A stretch of DNA of 64,000 bases. Source: Sphingomonas panni. GTDB taxonomy: Bacteria; Pseudomonadota; Alphaproteobacteria; Sphingomonadales; Sphingomonadaceae. Every line of letters begins with the position of its first letter. Positions within the stretch are counted from its first letter, which is position 1. The notes under the pieces are model-generated. The model did no database searches. It was not told where the DNA came from and saw nothing but the letters and a program-made list of their open reading frames with translations. Location of the stretch: positions 1 to 64,000 of the forward strand of contig NZ_JAKREU010000007.1 of the NCBI RefSeq assembly GCF_022664435.1, in the 5' to 3' direction. Of the stretch, positions 33,526 through 41,820 are shown piece by piece. The translations under genes were made by a program, and so were the position numbers.

Positions 33526-34452
33526 ATGTCGGCCATGGAAGACGCAGACGTCACGGCAGTCCGCCGGTTCAACCGCTTCTACACGCAGACGATCGGCGCA
33601 CTCGATGCGCGCTTCCTCGGCACCGATGCGAGCCTGCCAGAAGCGCGACTGCTGTTCGAGATCGCCACGCGCGAGCCCGTTACTGCCAGTGTGTTGCAGG
33701 ACGTGCTGGGCATGGACGCGGGGTATCTCAGCCGCATGATCGCGCGGTTCCAGACACGGGGCTGGGTCGTTCGTGTCGTGCGTGAGGATGATGCACGCGC
33801 CCGCGACCTGCGACTGACCGAGGCGGGACGCGGCGCCTTCGCAATCATCGACGCACGCCAGCGCGATGCCGTCAGCGATCTTCTGGACGAAGTGCCGGGC
33901 ACGAGCCGACGCGATCTCGTCGAGGCGCTCACCCGCGCCCGTCTGCTGCTCGATCCAGGATCAGGCGGACCGTTCCACATCCGGCCGTTCCGCACGGGAG
34001 AGCCGGCGCTGATCGCCGCCCGGCAATCGATCCTCTATGCCGAAAGCCATGGCTGGGGCCGCGAGCTTGAGGTGATCGAGGGCGAAGTGATCGCAGCCTT
34101 TTTGCGCGACTTCGATCCCGCCCGCGAGCAATGCTGGGTCGCGGAGATCGACGGCGTGCTGGCCGGCGCGGTGTTCGTGACCGATGAGGGTGACGGCCTC
34201 GCTCGCCTGCGCCTGCTCCACGTCGAACCGTTCGCACGGCGGCGCGGGATCGGCGAGGCGCTGGTCGCGCGATGCGTCGGCTTCGCGCGCGAGGCCGGCT
34301 ATTCGGCGCTGACGTTGTGGACGCATACCGTACTGGAAGCCGCCCGCCGCATCTATGCCGCGCAGGGTTTCCGATGTGTCGAGACGGCGATGCACGACCG
34401 GTTCGGCGTGCCCCTTCAGGGAGAGACGTGGCGGCTGGAGCTGGCAGCATGA
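33526..34452 (+). CDS. MarR-type HTH regulator fused to a GNAT N-acetyltransferase
   Basis: A two-domain protein of 308 residues. Residues 1-145 form a MarR winged helix-turn-helix (SVLQDVLGMDAGYLSRMIAR as recognition region, then a wing with REDDARARDLRLTEAG). Residues 155-308 form a GNAT domain; the acetyl-CoA loop is in VEPFARRRGIGEALVARC. This fusion is a known architecture whose substrates are mostly undefined. The ATG at 33526 lies just behind a perfect palindrome that is probably its own operator. It overlaps the next GNAT gene by ATGA, so both acetyltransferases are co-expressed. Confidence 0.87.
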   Translation: MSAMEDADVTAVRRFNRFYTQTIGALDARFLGTDASLPEARLLFEIATREPVTASVLQDVLGMDAGYLSRMIARFQTRGWVVRVVREDDARARDLRLTEAGRGAFAIIDARQRDAVSDLLDEVPGTSRRDLVEALTRARLLLDPGSGGPFHIRPFRTGEPALIAARQSILYAESHGWGRELEVIEGEVIAAFLRDFDPAREQCWVAEIDGVLAGAVFVTDEGDGLARLRLLHVEPFARRRGIGEALVARCVGFAREAGYSALTLWTHTVLEAARRIYAAQGFRCVETAMHDRFGVPLQGETWRLELAA

Positions 34453-35006
34453 GCGATGCCTTGACGATCCGGCCGGCGGTGGAGGACGATCTGGACGTGC
34501 TGCGCGACCTGATGACGTTGGCGATCGATCAGGGGCAGGCGGCGGTGCTGACTCCGGCCCAGATCGTCGCGAGTCGGTCCGTGATGGGGCTGGATACGCA
34601 ATTGGTGCGCGACGGGACCTATTTCATCGTCGAGGAAGACGGCGCGGCGGTCGGCTGCGGCGGATGGAGCCGCCGCGCGACGCTCTATGGCGGCGATCAC
34701 AGCGCCGGGCTGCGCGATCCCGCGCTGCTCGACCCGGCCCGCGACGCCGCCCGTATCCGCGCGATGTACACCCATCCCGATCATGTCCGGCGCGGGATCG
34801 GCCGCATGGTGCTGGACCGGTGCGAGCGGGCCGCCGCGGAGGCGGGTTTCACAGCCGGGGAACTGATGAGCACGGCCAGCGGCGAGCGGCTCTACACCGC
34901 GTGCGGCTATCGCCCGCTCGAACGCGCCGATGCGGATGTGGGTGGCGTGGTCGTGCCGCTGGTCCGGATGCGCAAGGTCCTTCATCGGTTCGGAACCGGC
35001 GGGTGA
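34449..35006 (+). CDS. GNAT-family N-acetyltransferase
   Basis: A 185-residue single-domain acetyltransferase. TIRPAVEDDLDVLRDLM opens the fold, VGCGGWSRR marks beta-4, and YTHPDHVRRGIGRMVLDRCE is the acetyl-CoA binding motif A with the R-R-G-I-G pyrophosphate loop. The substrate is unknown. An open frame runs further upstream, but the ATG at 34449 overlaps the previous stop and gives a normal GNAT length. Confidence 0.85.
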   Translation: MSDALTIRPAVEDDLDVLRDLMTLAIDQGQAAVLTPAQIVASRSVMGLDTQLVRDGTYFIVEEDGAAVGCGGWSRRATLYGGDHSAGLRDPALLDPARDAARIRAMYTHPDHVRRGIGRMVLDRCERAAAEAGFTAGELMSTASGERLYTACGYRPLERADADVGGVVVPLVRMRKVLHRFGTGG

Positions 35007-35025
35007 CCCGCGTCACCGTCGCTGT

Positions 35026-35319
35026 TCAGACCGGGCAGGTCGCGATGCGGGGGTGACGCCGGAATGCCAGCAGCATCGCCAGCGCGACCACCGCCATCGC
35101 GGCCCCTGCCAGCGATACGACGGGCAGGCCCAATCCCGCGCCGATCACTCCGCCACCCAATGCCGCGCCGATCGCGTTGCCGAGGTTGAGCGCGCCGATA
35201 TTCATCGCGGAGGCGAGGTTCGGCGCATCGGCCGCGGCATCCATCACCCGCATCTGCAAGGGCGGCACGATAGCGAAGCTGGCGATGCCCCAGATCAGGA
35301 TCGCGGCGGCAGCGGTGAA
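35026..35319 (-). pseudogene. C-terminal remnant of an MFS transporter
   Basis: About 98 residues that match the last three to four helices of a DHA1-type MFS efflux protein: ILIWGIASFAIVPPLQMRVM, ASAMNIGALNLGNAIGAALG and LPVVSLAGAAMAVVALAML. The first two thirds of the protein are missing. The fragment is joined in frame to integrase-like sequence on its upstream side (see 35,320-35,498), so the present open frame is a chimera and not a functional transporter. The loss probably resulted from integration or excision at the neighbouring tRNA-Pro. Confidence 0.72.
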
Positions 35320-35498
35320 CTGACGATAGGCCATGCGCAAACCCTCGACTGCGACGCTCAGTCGGTCGGATATAATGCGGGCGCGGTAAAAATTTCCGGT
35401 GCGTAACGAAATGGAGAGGGGCAGCGGCTGGCCGGACACCATGATTTCCGCCGCCAATGATAGCTGTCGCCGCGCAGTTTCAGGTTCGGCAATCCCAC
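35320..35498 (-). pseudogene. Decayed tyrosine-integrase N-terminus at tRNA-Pro
   Basis: Read outward from the tRNA-Pro 3' end, one frame gives PNLKLRGDSYHWRRK and the next gives VSGQPLPLSISLRTGNFYRA then DRLSVAVEGLRMAY. Together they resemble the N-terminal arm-binding segment of phage-type integrases found beside tRNAs. One missing A in the run near 35,446 would restore a single frame, so I read it as a frameshifted remnant. The catalytic domain is absent: the sequence passes directly into the MFS fragment. Family recognition is by pattern only and should be searched. Confidence 0.55.
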
Positions 35499-35584
35499 GC
35501 CTTGGCCCCCAATGGGTACAGCGAGGGGTACAACCGTTCCCGATCGCCGGGCTGGCGGCGTGTAATCAGTAACTTGGCGTGAGT

Positions 35585-35661
<77 letters not shown>

Positions 35662-35706
35662 ACGCGAAGCGCGGCCCTAGTCGCAAATGCCGCGCGGTAC
35701 AAGCGT

Positions 35707-35782
35707 TGGTGGGCCCGGCAGGACTCGAACCCGCAACCTAGCCGTTATGAGCGGCCAGCTCTAACCATTGAGCTACAGGCCC
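35707..35782 (-). tRNA. tRNA-Ile2 (anticodon CAT, lysidine-modified type)
   Basis: A 76-nt cloverleaf with encoded CCA. Acceptor GGGCCTG / CGGGCCC, anticodon loop CTCATAA closed by GCCG / CGGC. The CAT anticodon could mean Met, but GGTTAGAGC in the D arm and CTCATAA in the anticodon loop follow tRNA-Ile2, whose C34 is changed to lysidine by TilS to read AUA. Confidence 0.9.
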
Positions 35783-35858
35783 CACGCTTGTGCAAGGCTG
35801 CGATAGCGTCGGGTGCGGGCGGTGCGCAAGGGCGTTGATGCCCCCTGCCCCGCCGCGA

Positions 35859-36887
35859 TCACGCGGAGTCGCGTTCGACCAGGATCGGCGACATTACGAC
35901 CGACGGCGCATCCTCACCGGCGATGCGGCGGAACAGGGCGGACACCATCTCGGTCGCGCCGCGCGCGATGTCCTGGCGGACGGTGGTGATGCGCGGCACG
36001 GCGCTGACCGCGAGCGGCAGGTCGTCATAGCCGACGACCGGCATGTCGGCCGGGACGCGGATGCCTCGGTCGGCCAGTACGCGCAGCGCCGTCAGCGCGA
36101 TGACGTCGGACGCGGCGGCAATACCGTCGATCTCCCCGCCCACCCGGTCGAGATGGGCGGCGATCTCCTGTTCCATAATGTCGGAGGCGAGATGGGTGTC
36201 GAGTTGGACCGGGGGCTGAGAAATGCCGGCCATCGCCATCGCTTGCGCGACACCTTCGCAACGCTGACGGATTTCGGGGGCGCGCAGTTCGCCGAGAAAC
36301 GCGATCCGCCGTGCGCCGCGTTCGATCAGCCGTTCGCCCGCCAGCCGGCCGCCGGCGATATTGTCGGTGCCGACCGCGCAATGAACCTGACCGGCCAGGT
36401 TGCTGCTGCCCCATGCGACCAGCGGGCGATAACGGCGCGCGACGCGTTCGATGGTGTGGAACTGGTCGGACTGACCGATCAGCAGCACACCGTCGAGCAT
36501 CCCGGAATCGACGATCCGCTCCAGCCAGTCGGTCGCATCGGGAATGACGCGCGACAGCATCAGGTCATAGCCGTCTTCGGTCAGGCGATCGGCAAGGAAG
36601 CCGAGCATCGTCATGAAGAACGGGTCGGACAGGTGCTGACGCCGTTCATGCCCCAATGGCACGACGACGCCGATCACCCCCGTCCGCTGCGTCCGCAGCC
36701 GGCTGGCCATCTGGTTCGGCCGGAAGCTGTGTTCGGCGGCCAGCGCCTGAATCCGGTCGCGCGTTTCGGCATTGACCAGCGACTTCCCGGCAAGGGCGCG
36801 CGACACGGTGCCCGGCGACACGCCGGCCAGCCGGGCCAGGTCGGCGATGGTCCGCACGCGGGTCGAAGGGGCGCTGTTGTCGTCCAT
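35859..36887 (-). CDS. LacI-family transcriptional regulator
   Basis: A 342-residue repressor. The N-terminal helix-turn-helix with hinge is RTIADLARLAGVSPGTVSRALAGKSLVNAET (read in two parts, about residues 12-42), followed by a periplasmic-binding-protein-like effector domain (TGVIGVVVPLGHE, GVLLIGQSDQ, VGYDDLPLAVSAVPRITTV). It is divergent from a ROK-type sugar kinase gene, which is probably its target. The ATG at 36887 gives the family's usual length; ATG at 36914 is an alternative. The shared intergenic region has an operator-like sequence at 36,951-36,967. Confidence 0.88.
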   Translation of the reverse strand: MDDNSAPSTRVRTIADLARLAGVSPGTVSRALAGKSLVNAETRDRIQALAAEHSFRPNQMASRLRTQRTGVIGVVVPLGHERRQHLSDPFFMTMLGFLADRLTEDGYDLMLSRVIPDATDWLERIVDSGMLDGVLLIGQSDQFHTIERVARRYRPLVAWGSSNLAGQVHCAVGTDNIAGGRLAGERLIERGARRIAFLGELRAPEIRQRCEGVAQAMAMAGISQPPVQLDTHLASDIMEQEIAAHLDRVGGEIDGIAAASDVIALTALRVLADRGIRVPADMPVVGYDDLPLAVSAVPRITTVRQDIARGATEMVSALFRRIAGEDAPSVVMSPILVERDSA

Positions 36888-36900
36888 GGTGCGGCTTGTA

Positions 36901-36936
36901 CGAACATATTCCATCGCTCGGCCAGCATTATGTTCG
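36901..36936. promoter_or_regulatory. Inverted repeat in the LacI / ROK kinase intergenic region
   Basis: CGAACATA and TATGTTCG are exact reverse complements whose centres lie 28 bp apart. The left arm falls between the two possible start codons of the LacI gene. It could be a regulator site, but nothing else supports it. Confidence 0.3.
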
Positions 36937-36950
36937 GTCCGGCCTGTCGA

Positions 36951-36967
36951 TTGCAAACGATTGCCAA
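36951..36967. promoter_or_regulatory. LacI-type operator-like sequence before the ROK kinase gene
   Basis: TTGCAAACGATTGCCAA has the central CG and flanking TTGCAAA / TTGCCAA halves usual for LacI-family operators, though the symmetry is imperfect. It lies about 88 bp upstream of the kinase start. Confidence 0.4.
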
Positions 36968-37054
36968 AGCCGGTAACGGCCGGTCGCAACTGCCCGGCTT
37001 GCCGCGACCGTCGTCGTTGCGGCATGACCGGGCATCAGCGGAGAGGGGCGAGCG

Positions 37055-37936
37055 ATGGTTGCGGACAAGATGGTGGCCGGTGTCGAACTGGGCGGGACCA
37101 AGTCGATCGCGGTGATCGGTCGCGGCGACACGATCGTCGACCGGTTCCGCGTGCCGACCACCACCCCGGACGAAACGCTCGGCGCACTGGCGCAGAAGCT
37201 TGCCGAATGGCGGAACGACCATCGACCGGAGACGATCGGCATCGCCAGCTTCGGCCCGATCTCGGTCGCCGAAGGGCGGATGCTGCCGACGCCAAAGCCG
37301 CACTGGGCCGGCGCAGACATCGTCGGCCCGCTGGCCGCTGGGTTCGACCGGGTAGCATTCCATACCGATGTGACCGGCGCGGCGCTCGGCGAGGGTCGGC
37401 ATGGCGCGGGCGTCGGGCTGTCCGATTTTATCTACGTCACGGTCGGCACCGGCGTCGGCATGGGGATCGTCGTCAACGGGCAGCCGGTGACCGGCATGAT
37501 GCATCCCGAAGCCGGCCATATTCGCGTCCGACGACGCACCGGGGACGATTTCGCGGGAGCCTGCCCGTTCCATGGCGATTGCCTGGAAGGGCTGGTCAGC
37601 GGTCCGGCGATTGCGGCACGAGCCGGCAGGCCGGCACATCTGCTGAGTGCCGACGATCCGGCATGGCGCGACGTTGCCGATGCGCTGGGCGAGGCGTTCG
37701 CGATGTTGTTCCTGACCCTGTCCCCTGCCCGCATCATCGTGGGCGGCGGTGTCGGGCTGGGCCAGCCGCAACTGCTGCCGATGGTGCGGGAGCGCGCGGT
37801 CACGGCACTGGCGGGCTATCTGGGTTTCGTCGACGAACGCTCGATCGGGGAGCGGATCGTGCCGGCGGGCCTCGGCGACGAAGCCGGCCCGCTCGGCACG
37901 CTGGTCATGGCGCAGGGGGTGTTGGGCGACGCCTAG
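37055..37936 (+). CDS. ROK-family sugar kinase (fructokinase-like)
   Basis: A 293-residue cytoplasmic kinase. The ATP phosphate loop is AGVELGGTKSIAVIG, followed by the adenosine/substrate region TVGTGVGMGIVVNGQ. The ROK zinc-binding signature is GHIRV then CPFHGDCLEGLVSGPA, with its H and three Cys (one before FHG, one in GDC). The SFGPI and MHPEAGH segments point to the fructokinase (ScrK/GmuE-like) branch. The start at 37055 follows GAGAGGGGCG. It is probably controlled by the divergent LacI regulator. The in-vivo sugar (fructose, mannose or glucose) cannot be settled here. Confidence 0.87.
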   Translation: MVADKMVAGVELGGTKSIAVIGRGDTIVDRFRVPTTTPDETLGALAQKLAEWRNDHRPETIGIASFGPISVAEGRMLPTPKPHWAGADIVGPLAAGFDRVAFHTDVTGAALGEGRHGAGVGLSDFIYVTVGTGVGMGIVVNGQPVTGMMHPEAGHIRVRRRTGDDFAGACPFHGDCLEGLVSGPAIAARAGRPAHLLSADDPAWRDVADALGEAFAMLFLTLSPARIIVGGGVGLGQPQLLPMVRERAVTALAGYLGFVDERSIGERIVPAGLGDEAGPLGTLVMAQGVLGDA

Positions 37937-38016
37937 CGCTTAATCCACCTGCCCGGATCGCTGTCAGTTTACCGGCGACAGGCCGCAGACAGCGGCACGC
38001 CGCGCCCGCCATCACC

Positions 38017-38259
38017 TTAACCTGCGTCGGCGCCATCGGTCCCGGTAGCGGCATTGTCCGCGCCGCCCGGGCCGCCATGATAGTCCTTCTCGCTCTGCCC
38101 TCCGTCGAAACGACCGGCATCGCCCCCGTCATGCGGGTTCGGATAGGCACCGCCACCCGATTCCCCGCCGCCCTTCGTGCTGTTCACGCCGTCCGGCGTG
38201 GCGGCGTCGGTGCCTTGGCCATTGGCCTGGACCGGTTGCTTTTGCTGGTCGGTCGTCAT
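38017..38259 (-). CDS. Small Gly/Asp-rich hypothetical protein
   Basis: An 80-residue, highly polar protein rich in G, D, A and Q, with no hydrophobic segment (for example NSTKGGGESGGGAYPNP, FDGGQSEKDYHGGPGG). It is predicted to be disordered. The start is well supported: AAGGAGG stands 5-6 nt before the ATG. I do not recognise a family with a known role. Such short Gly-rich proteins in sphingomonads are sometimes stress-related, but nothing here shows this. It lies between a convergent kinase gene and the GH3 gene, transcribed in the same direction as GH3. Confidence 0.65.
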   Translation of the reverse strand: MTTDQQKQPVQANGQGTDAATPDGVNSTKGGGESGGGAYPNPHDGGDAGRFDGGQSEKDYHGGPGGADNAATGTDGADAG

Positions 38260-38321
38260 GCGATCCTCCTTCTTTCCGAGGGGGTTAACGCGCGACGACC
38301 GACAAGGGGTGCGCGGGAACG

Positions 38322-40607
38322 TCAGGCCAGCACGAAGCTGCCGTTGACGCCATCCGCCTCGGCCGACGGCGCGACCCAGATACGGAAAGCGCCCGGTTCG
38401 ACGGTCGGGCGATTCTGTGTGCCGATGAAGCGCAGGTCGTCGGCGCGGAGGGTGAACTCCACGACCTTCGATTCACCCGGTGCCAGCGCCACGCGCTGAA
38501 ACGCCTTCAGTTCGCGCACCGGCCGGGTGATGCTGGCGGCGACGTCGTGGATGTAGAGCTGCACCACCTCGGTCGCGGCGCGGGTGCCGCTGTTGGTGAC
38601 CTTCGCGCGAACCTTCAACGCACCGTCGCTGTTCAGCCGCCCGCCGCCCAGATCAAGGTCGCTATAGGCGATGCGGCCATAGGTCAGCCCGTGCCCGAAC
38701 GGGAAGCGCGCGGCGTTCGCGCCTTCGCGATAGCGCGCCTTATACTCCATGAGCGGCCCCGGTGGATTGGGGCGACCGGTGGTCTTGTGCGCATAATAAT
38801 AGGGCTGCTGACCGGTCGAATAGGGAAAGCTGACCGGCAGGCGGGCGGAAGGCGACATGTCGCCGAACAGGATGTCGGCGGTCGCCGGGCCGCTCTGCGA
38901 CCCCAGGAACCAGGTGACGAGGATCGCGCGCGCGGCGAGCACCGGCTTGTCCAGCACCATCGCGCGGCCATTGCGCAGCAGGATGACGGTCGGCTTGCCC
39001 GTGGCCAGCACCGCCTCGGCGAGGTCGAGTTGCGCCTGCGGGATGCCGATATCGACACGCGACTGTGCCTCGCCCGACATGCGTTGCGATTCGCCGATCG
39101 CCAGCAGCACCACGTCTGCCTGCGACGCGGCGATCACCGCCGCTTCGATCCCGCCGGGGATCGCGTCGGTGATGCCTGAACCATCGACTGCCGTGACGGT
39201 CGAGGGATCGGTGACAGCGGCGCGGACGCCGGTCAGCAGGTCGACCGCCTCGGCATCCGACCCATAGACGTTCCATGTCCCGATCAGCTCGCGCTGCCCC
39301 TGCACGAACGGCCCGATCAGCGCGATCTTCTTGCCCGACTTGGGCAGCGGCAACAGGTCGCCGTCATTCTTCAGCATCACGATCGACCGCGCACCGGCCT
39401 CACGCGACAGCTTCAGATGGGCAGGCGTACGCACCCGCTGCTTTTCACGGCGCGGATCGATGCGGCGGAACGGATCGTCGAACAGGCCCAGTTGCGCCTT
39501 CAGCGCCAGCACCCGGCGCACGGCCTGGTCGAGCCGCGCCATCGGCACCTCGCCCTTGGCGACCAGATCGGGCAGATGCTTGATGTAGAAGCCCGACTGC
39601 ATCGACATATCGACGCCGGCGAGGAAGGCGAGCTTCGTCGCCTCGCGCGCATCCGCCGCAAAGCCGTGCGCGATCAGTTCCTCGTCGCCGGTATAATCGG
39701 ACACGACCAGCCCGCCGAACCCCCATTCCTTGCGCAGGATCGTGTCGAGCAGCCACGGATTGGCGGTCGCGGGCACGCCCGACAATTCGTTGAACGAGGC
39801 CATGGTCGTCGGCGCGCCGGCGGCAAAGGCGGTCTGGAACGGCGGAAAATAGGTTTCGCGCAGCGTGCGTTCGGAAATGTCGACAGTATTGTAGTCCAGC
39901 CCGGCCTCCGCCGCGCCATAGGCCGCGAAATGCTTGGCACAGGCGGCGACGGCGTCGTCGGCGGTCAGTCCGCGACGGCCCTGGAATCCGCGCACGCGCG
40001 CATCGGCCATGGTCTTGCCGAGCAGCAGGTCCTCGCCCGCCCCTTCGATCCCGCGACCCCAGCGCTGGTCCCGTGCGATGTCGACCATCGGCGCGAAGGT
40101 CCAGTCGATTCCGGCCGCCGAAGCCTCGACCGCCGCCGCGCGCGCGGTGCGCTCGGCAAGATCGGCGTCGAAGCTGCCCGCCTCCGCCAGCGGCATCGGG
40201 AATACCGTGCGGAAGCCATGGATGATGTCGGCGGCGAACAGCAAAGGCACCTTCAGCCGCTGTTCGCGCATCGCGACCAGCTGCATCCGCCGCGCCATTT
40301 CCGCGCCATTGCCGTTGAACACGCCCGTCAGCCGACCGCTACGCACCTGCGCCAGCTGTTCGTCGAACGTCGCGGTCGCGCTGATCGGGTTCAGCGCATT
40401 GGCGGCACCCCCGGCCCAGGCGGCGGCCATCAGCGTCAGCTGTCCGCACTTTTCCTCGACCGTCATCTGGCCGATCAGCGCCTCGACCGATGCCGGCAGG
40501 CGATCGCCCGCCTGCGCCAGCAATGCCCGTGCCGGTGACGCGCTCCATGCGGCCACCGCGCCCGCGCCCATCAGCCATGCGCGCCGCGAAATCTGGATGT
40601 CGTCCAT
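38322..40607 (-). CDS. Glycoside hydrolase family 3 beta-glucosidase (periplasmic)
   Basis: A 761-residue enzyme with a Tat-type signal (ISRRAWLMGAGAVAAWSASPARA). It has an N-terminal GH3 TIM barrel with DIIHGFRTVFPMPL, FAPMVDIARDQRWGRG and KHFAAYG, and the nucleophile D in LVVSDYTGDEEL. A C-terminal alpha/beta domain (IGPFVQGQRELIGTWN, ILLRNGRAMVLDKP) and a fibronectin-III-like domain complete it. The family and architecture correspond to E. coli BglX. It probably releases glucose from beta-linked oligosaccharides, such as those made by the GH144-like enzyme downstream of the divergent LacI regulator. GAGGGG stands 6 nt before the ATG. Confidence 0.9.
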   Translation of the reverse strand: MDDIQISRRAWLMGAGAVAAWSASPARALLAQAGDRLPASVEALIGQMTVEEKCGQLTLMAAAWAGGAANALNPISATATFDEQLAQVRSGRLTGVFNGNGAEMARRMQLVAMREQRLKVPLLFAADIIHGFRTVFPMPLAEAGSFDADLAERTARAAAVEASAAGIDWTFAPMVDIARDQRWGRGIEGAGEDLLLGKTMADARVRGFQGRRGLTADDAVAACAKHFAAYGAAEAGLDYNTVDISERTLRETYFPPFQTAFAAGAPTTMASFNELSGVPATANPWLLDTILRKEWGFGGLVVSDYTGDEELIAHGFAADAREATKLAFLAGVDMSMQSGFYIKHLPDLVAKGEVPMARLDQAVRRVLALKAQLGLFDDPFRRIDPRREKQRVRTPAHLKLSREAGARSIVMLKNDGDLLPLPKSGKKIALIGPFVQGQRELIGTWNVYGSDAEAVDLLTGVRAAVTDPSTVTAVDGSGITDAIPGGIEAAVIAASQADVVLLAIGESQRMSGEAQSRVDIGIPQAQLDLAEAVLATGKPTVILLRNGRAMVLDKPVLAARAILVTWFLGSQSGPATADILFGDMSPSARLPVSFPYSTGQQPYYYAHKTTGRPNPPGPLMEYKARYREGANAARFPFGHGLTYGRIAYSDLDLGGGRLNSDGALKVRAKVTNSGTRAATEVVQLYIHDVAASITRPVRELKAFQRVALAPGESKVVEFTLRADDLRFIGTQNRPTVEPGAFRIWVAPSAEADGVNGSFVLA

Positions 40608-40702
40608 GCGATCCCCTCTGTGTCGTTTGCGCAACGATTCAGTCGCGCCTGTGTTTCAAATCCGGTCATTCGAATCTGTGGTTGAAGCGCGTTGTAGATT
40701 CT

Positions 40703-40716
40703 TGTAACCGGTTACA
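40703..40716. promoter_or_regulatory. Perfect LacI-type operator palindrome
   Basis: TGTAACCGGTTACA is a perfect 14-bp palindrome with a central CG, the typical form of LacI/GalR operators. It lies between the divergent GH3 and LacI genes, so the regulator at 40,792 probably controls both directions. A second TTTGCGCAA-like element is near 40,626. Confidence 0.7.
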
Positions 40717-40791
40717 TCAAGAGCGAACGGCAGGCAGCCGTCGGATTCGCTGCGATGGGCGCGGCGATGGCAGGGAGTGGACCGAAAGAGC

Positions 40792-41820
40792 ATGGCGAAT
40801 GCCACCATCCGCGATGTGGCTCGCGCGGCGGAAGTTTCCGTCGCTTCGGTTTCGCGCGTCCTCAACCGCCACGACAATGTTCGCCCCGCCCTGCGCGAGA
40901 AGGTCGAGGCCGCTGCACGGGCGCTCGGCTATGTGCCCCATGCCGGCGCACGTTCGCTCAGCCTCGCCCGGTCGAACGCGATCGGCGTGGTGCTGCCGGA
41001 CCTGCACGGCGAATTCTTCTCCGAACTGTTGCGCGGCATGGATCGCGAGGCGTCGGAGCGCGGGCTGCAGCTGCTGCTGTCGAACATGCACGCCGATCCG
41101 GCGCGTGGCGTTGAGGCACTCCATACCATGCGTGGCCGCGTCGACGGGCTGGTGGTGATGGCACCGCATATCGACCCCGACCTGCTGTTCGATCACCTGC
41201 CGCCGGGCGTGCCCGCCGTGCTGGTCAGCTGCGCGCCGCACCGACAGCCGCGCCCCGAACTGCGCATCGACAACGCCGCCGGTGCGCGGACGATGGTCGA
41301 GCATCTGGTCGCGAGCGGTCGGCGGCGGATCGTGCATCTGGCGGGTCCTTCGGGAAATATCGATGCCGAAGAACGACTTGCCGGATACCGCAAAGCGATG
41401 GCCGCCGCTGGCCTGGAATCTATCGTCGAGCGGGGAACCTTTCTCGAAGAGTCGGGCGTTTCCGTAGCGGAAAAGCTGGTTCGGGAGGGGGCGGACGTCG
41501 ATGCGGTATTTGCCGCCAACGACATGATGGCGATCGGTGCGCTGATGGCGTTTCGCCGCGCCGGCATCGCCGTGCCCGACCGGATCGCCATTGCCGGGTT
41601 CGACGACATTCCGCTCGCCCGTCTCATTTCGCCATCGCTCACCACGCTCCGCATCGACATCGCGGAACTGGGCGAACGCGCGGTCGCCCGCCTGATCGAA
41701 CAGATCGATGGCGGCGACGACACCCGCGTCGAGCTGCGCGCACCGCTGCTGGTCGTGCGCGATACCACTTCACCAAGGGAAGACCCGGAAAACCGGGAAG
41801 CAAGGGGAATATACGCATGA
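40792..41820 (+). CDS. LacI-family transcriptional regulator
   Basis: A 342-residue repressor of the LacI/GalR type. The DNA-binding part is ATIRDVARAAEVSVASVSRV followed by the hinge ALGYVPHAGARSLS; the effector domain includes GVVLPDLHGEFFSELLRG, AVFAANDMMAIGALMA and IAGFDDIPLARLISPSLTTL. It starts at ATG 40792; a GTG 15 nt earlier is possible. Its stop overlaps the start of the TonB receptor gene, so regulator, receptor and probably the following glucanase region form one regulon, controlled through the palindrome at 40,703. Confidence 0.9.
   Translation: MANATIRDVARAAEVSVASVSRVLNRHDNVRPALREKVEAAARALGYVPHAGARSLSLARSNAIGVVLPDLHGEFFSELLRGMDREASERGLQLLLSNMHADPARGVEALHTMRGRVDGLVVMAPHIDPDLLFDHLPPGVPAVLVSCAPHRQPRPELRIDNAAGARTMVEHLVASGRRRIVHLAGPSGNIDAEERLAGYRKAMAAAGLESIVERGTFLEESGVSVAEKLVREGADVDAVFAANDMMAIGALMAFRRAGIAVPDRIAIAGFDDIPLARLISPSLTTLRIDIAELGERAVARLIEQIDGGDDTRVELRAPLLVVRDTTSPREDPENREARGIYA

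Noticed and set aside
35707..35782. tRNA-Met for the CAT anticodon
   Set aside because: The D-arm and anticodon-loop sequence follow tRNA-Ile2; an initiator or elongator Met tRNA would differ in the acceptor and anticodon stems.
37937..38016. A long-loop inverted repeat (GCTGTC / GACAGC) between the convergent kinase and small-protein genes
   Set aside because: The arms are only 6-7 bp with a loop of over 20 nt and no T tract, so it cannot be called a terminator.
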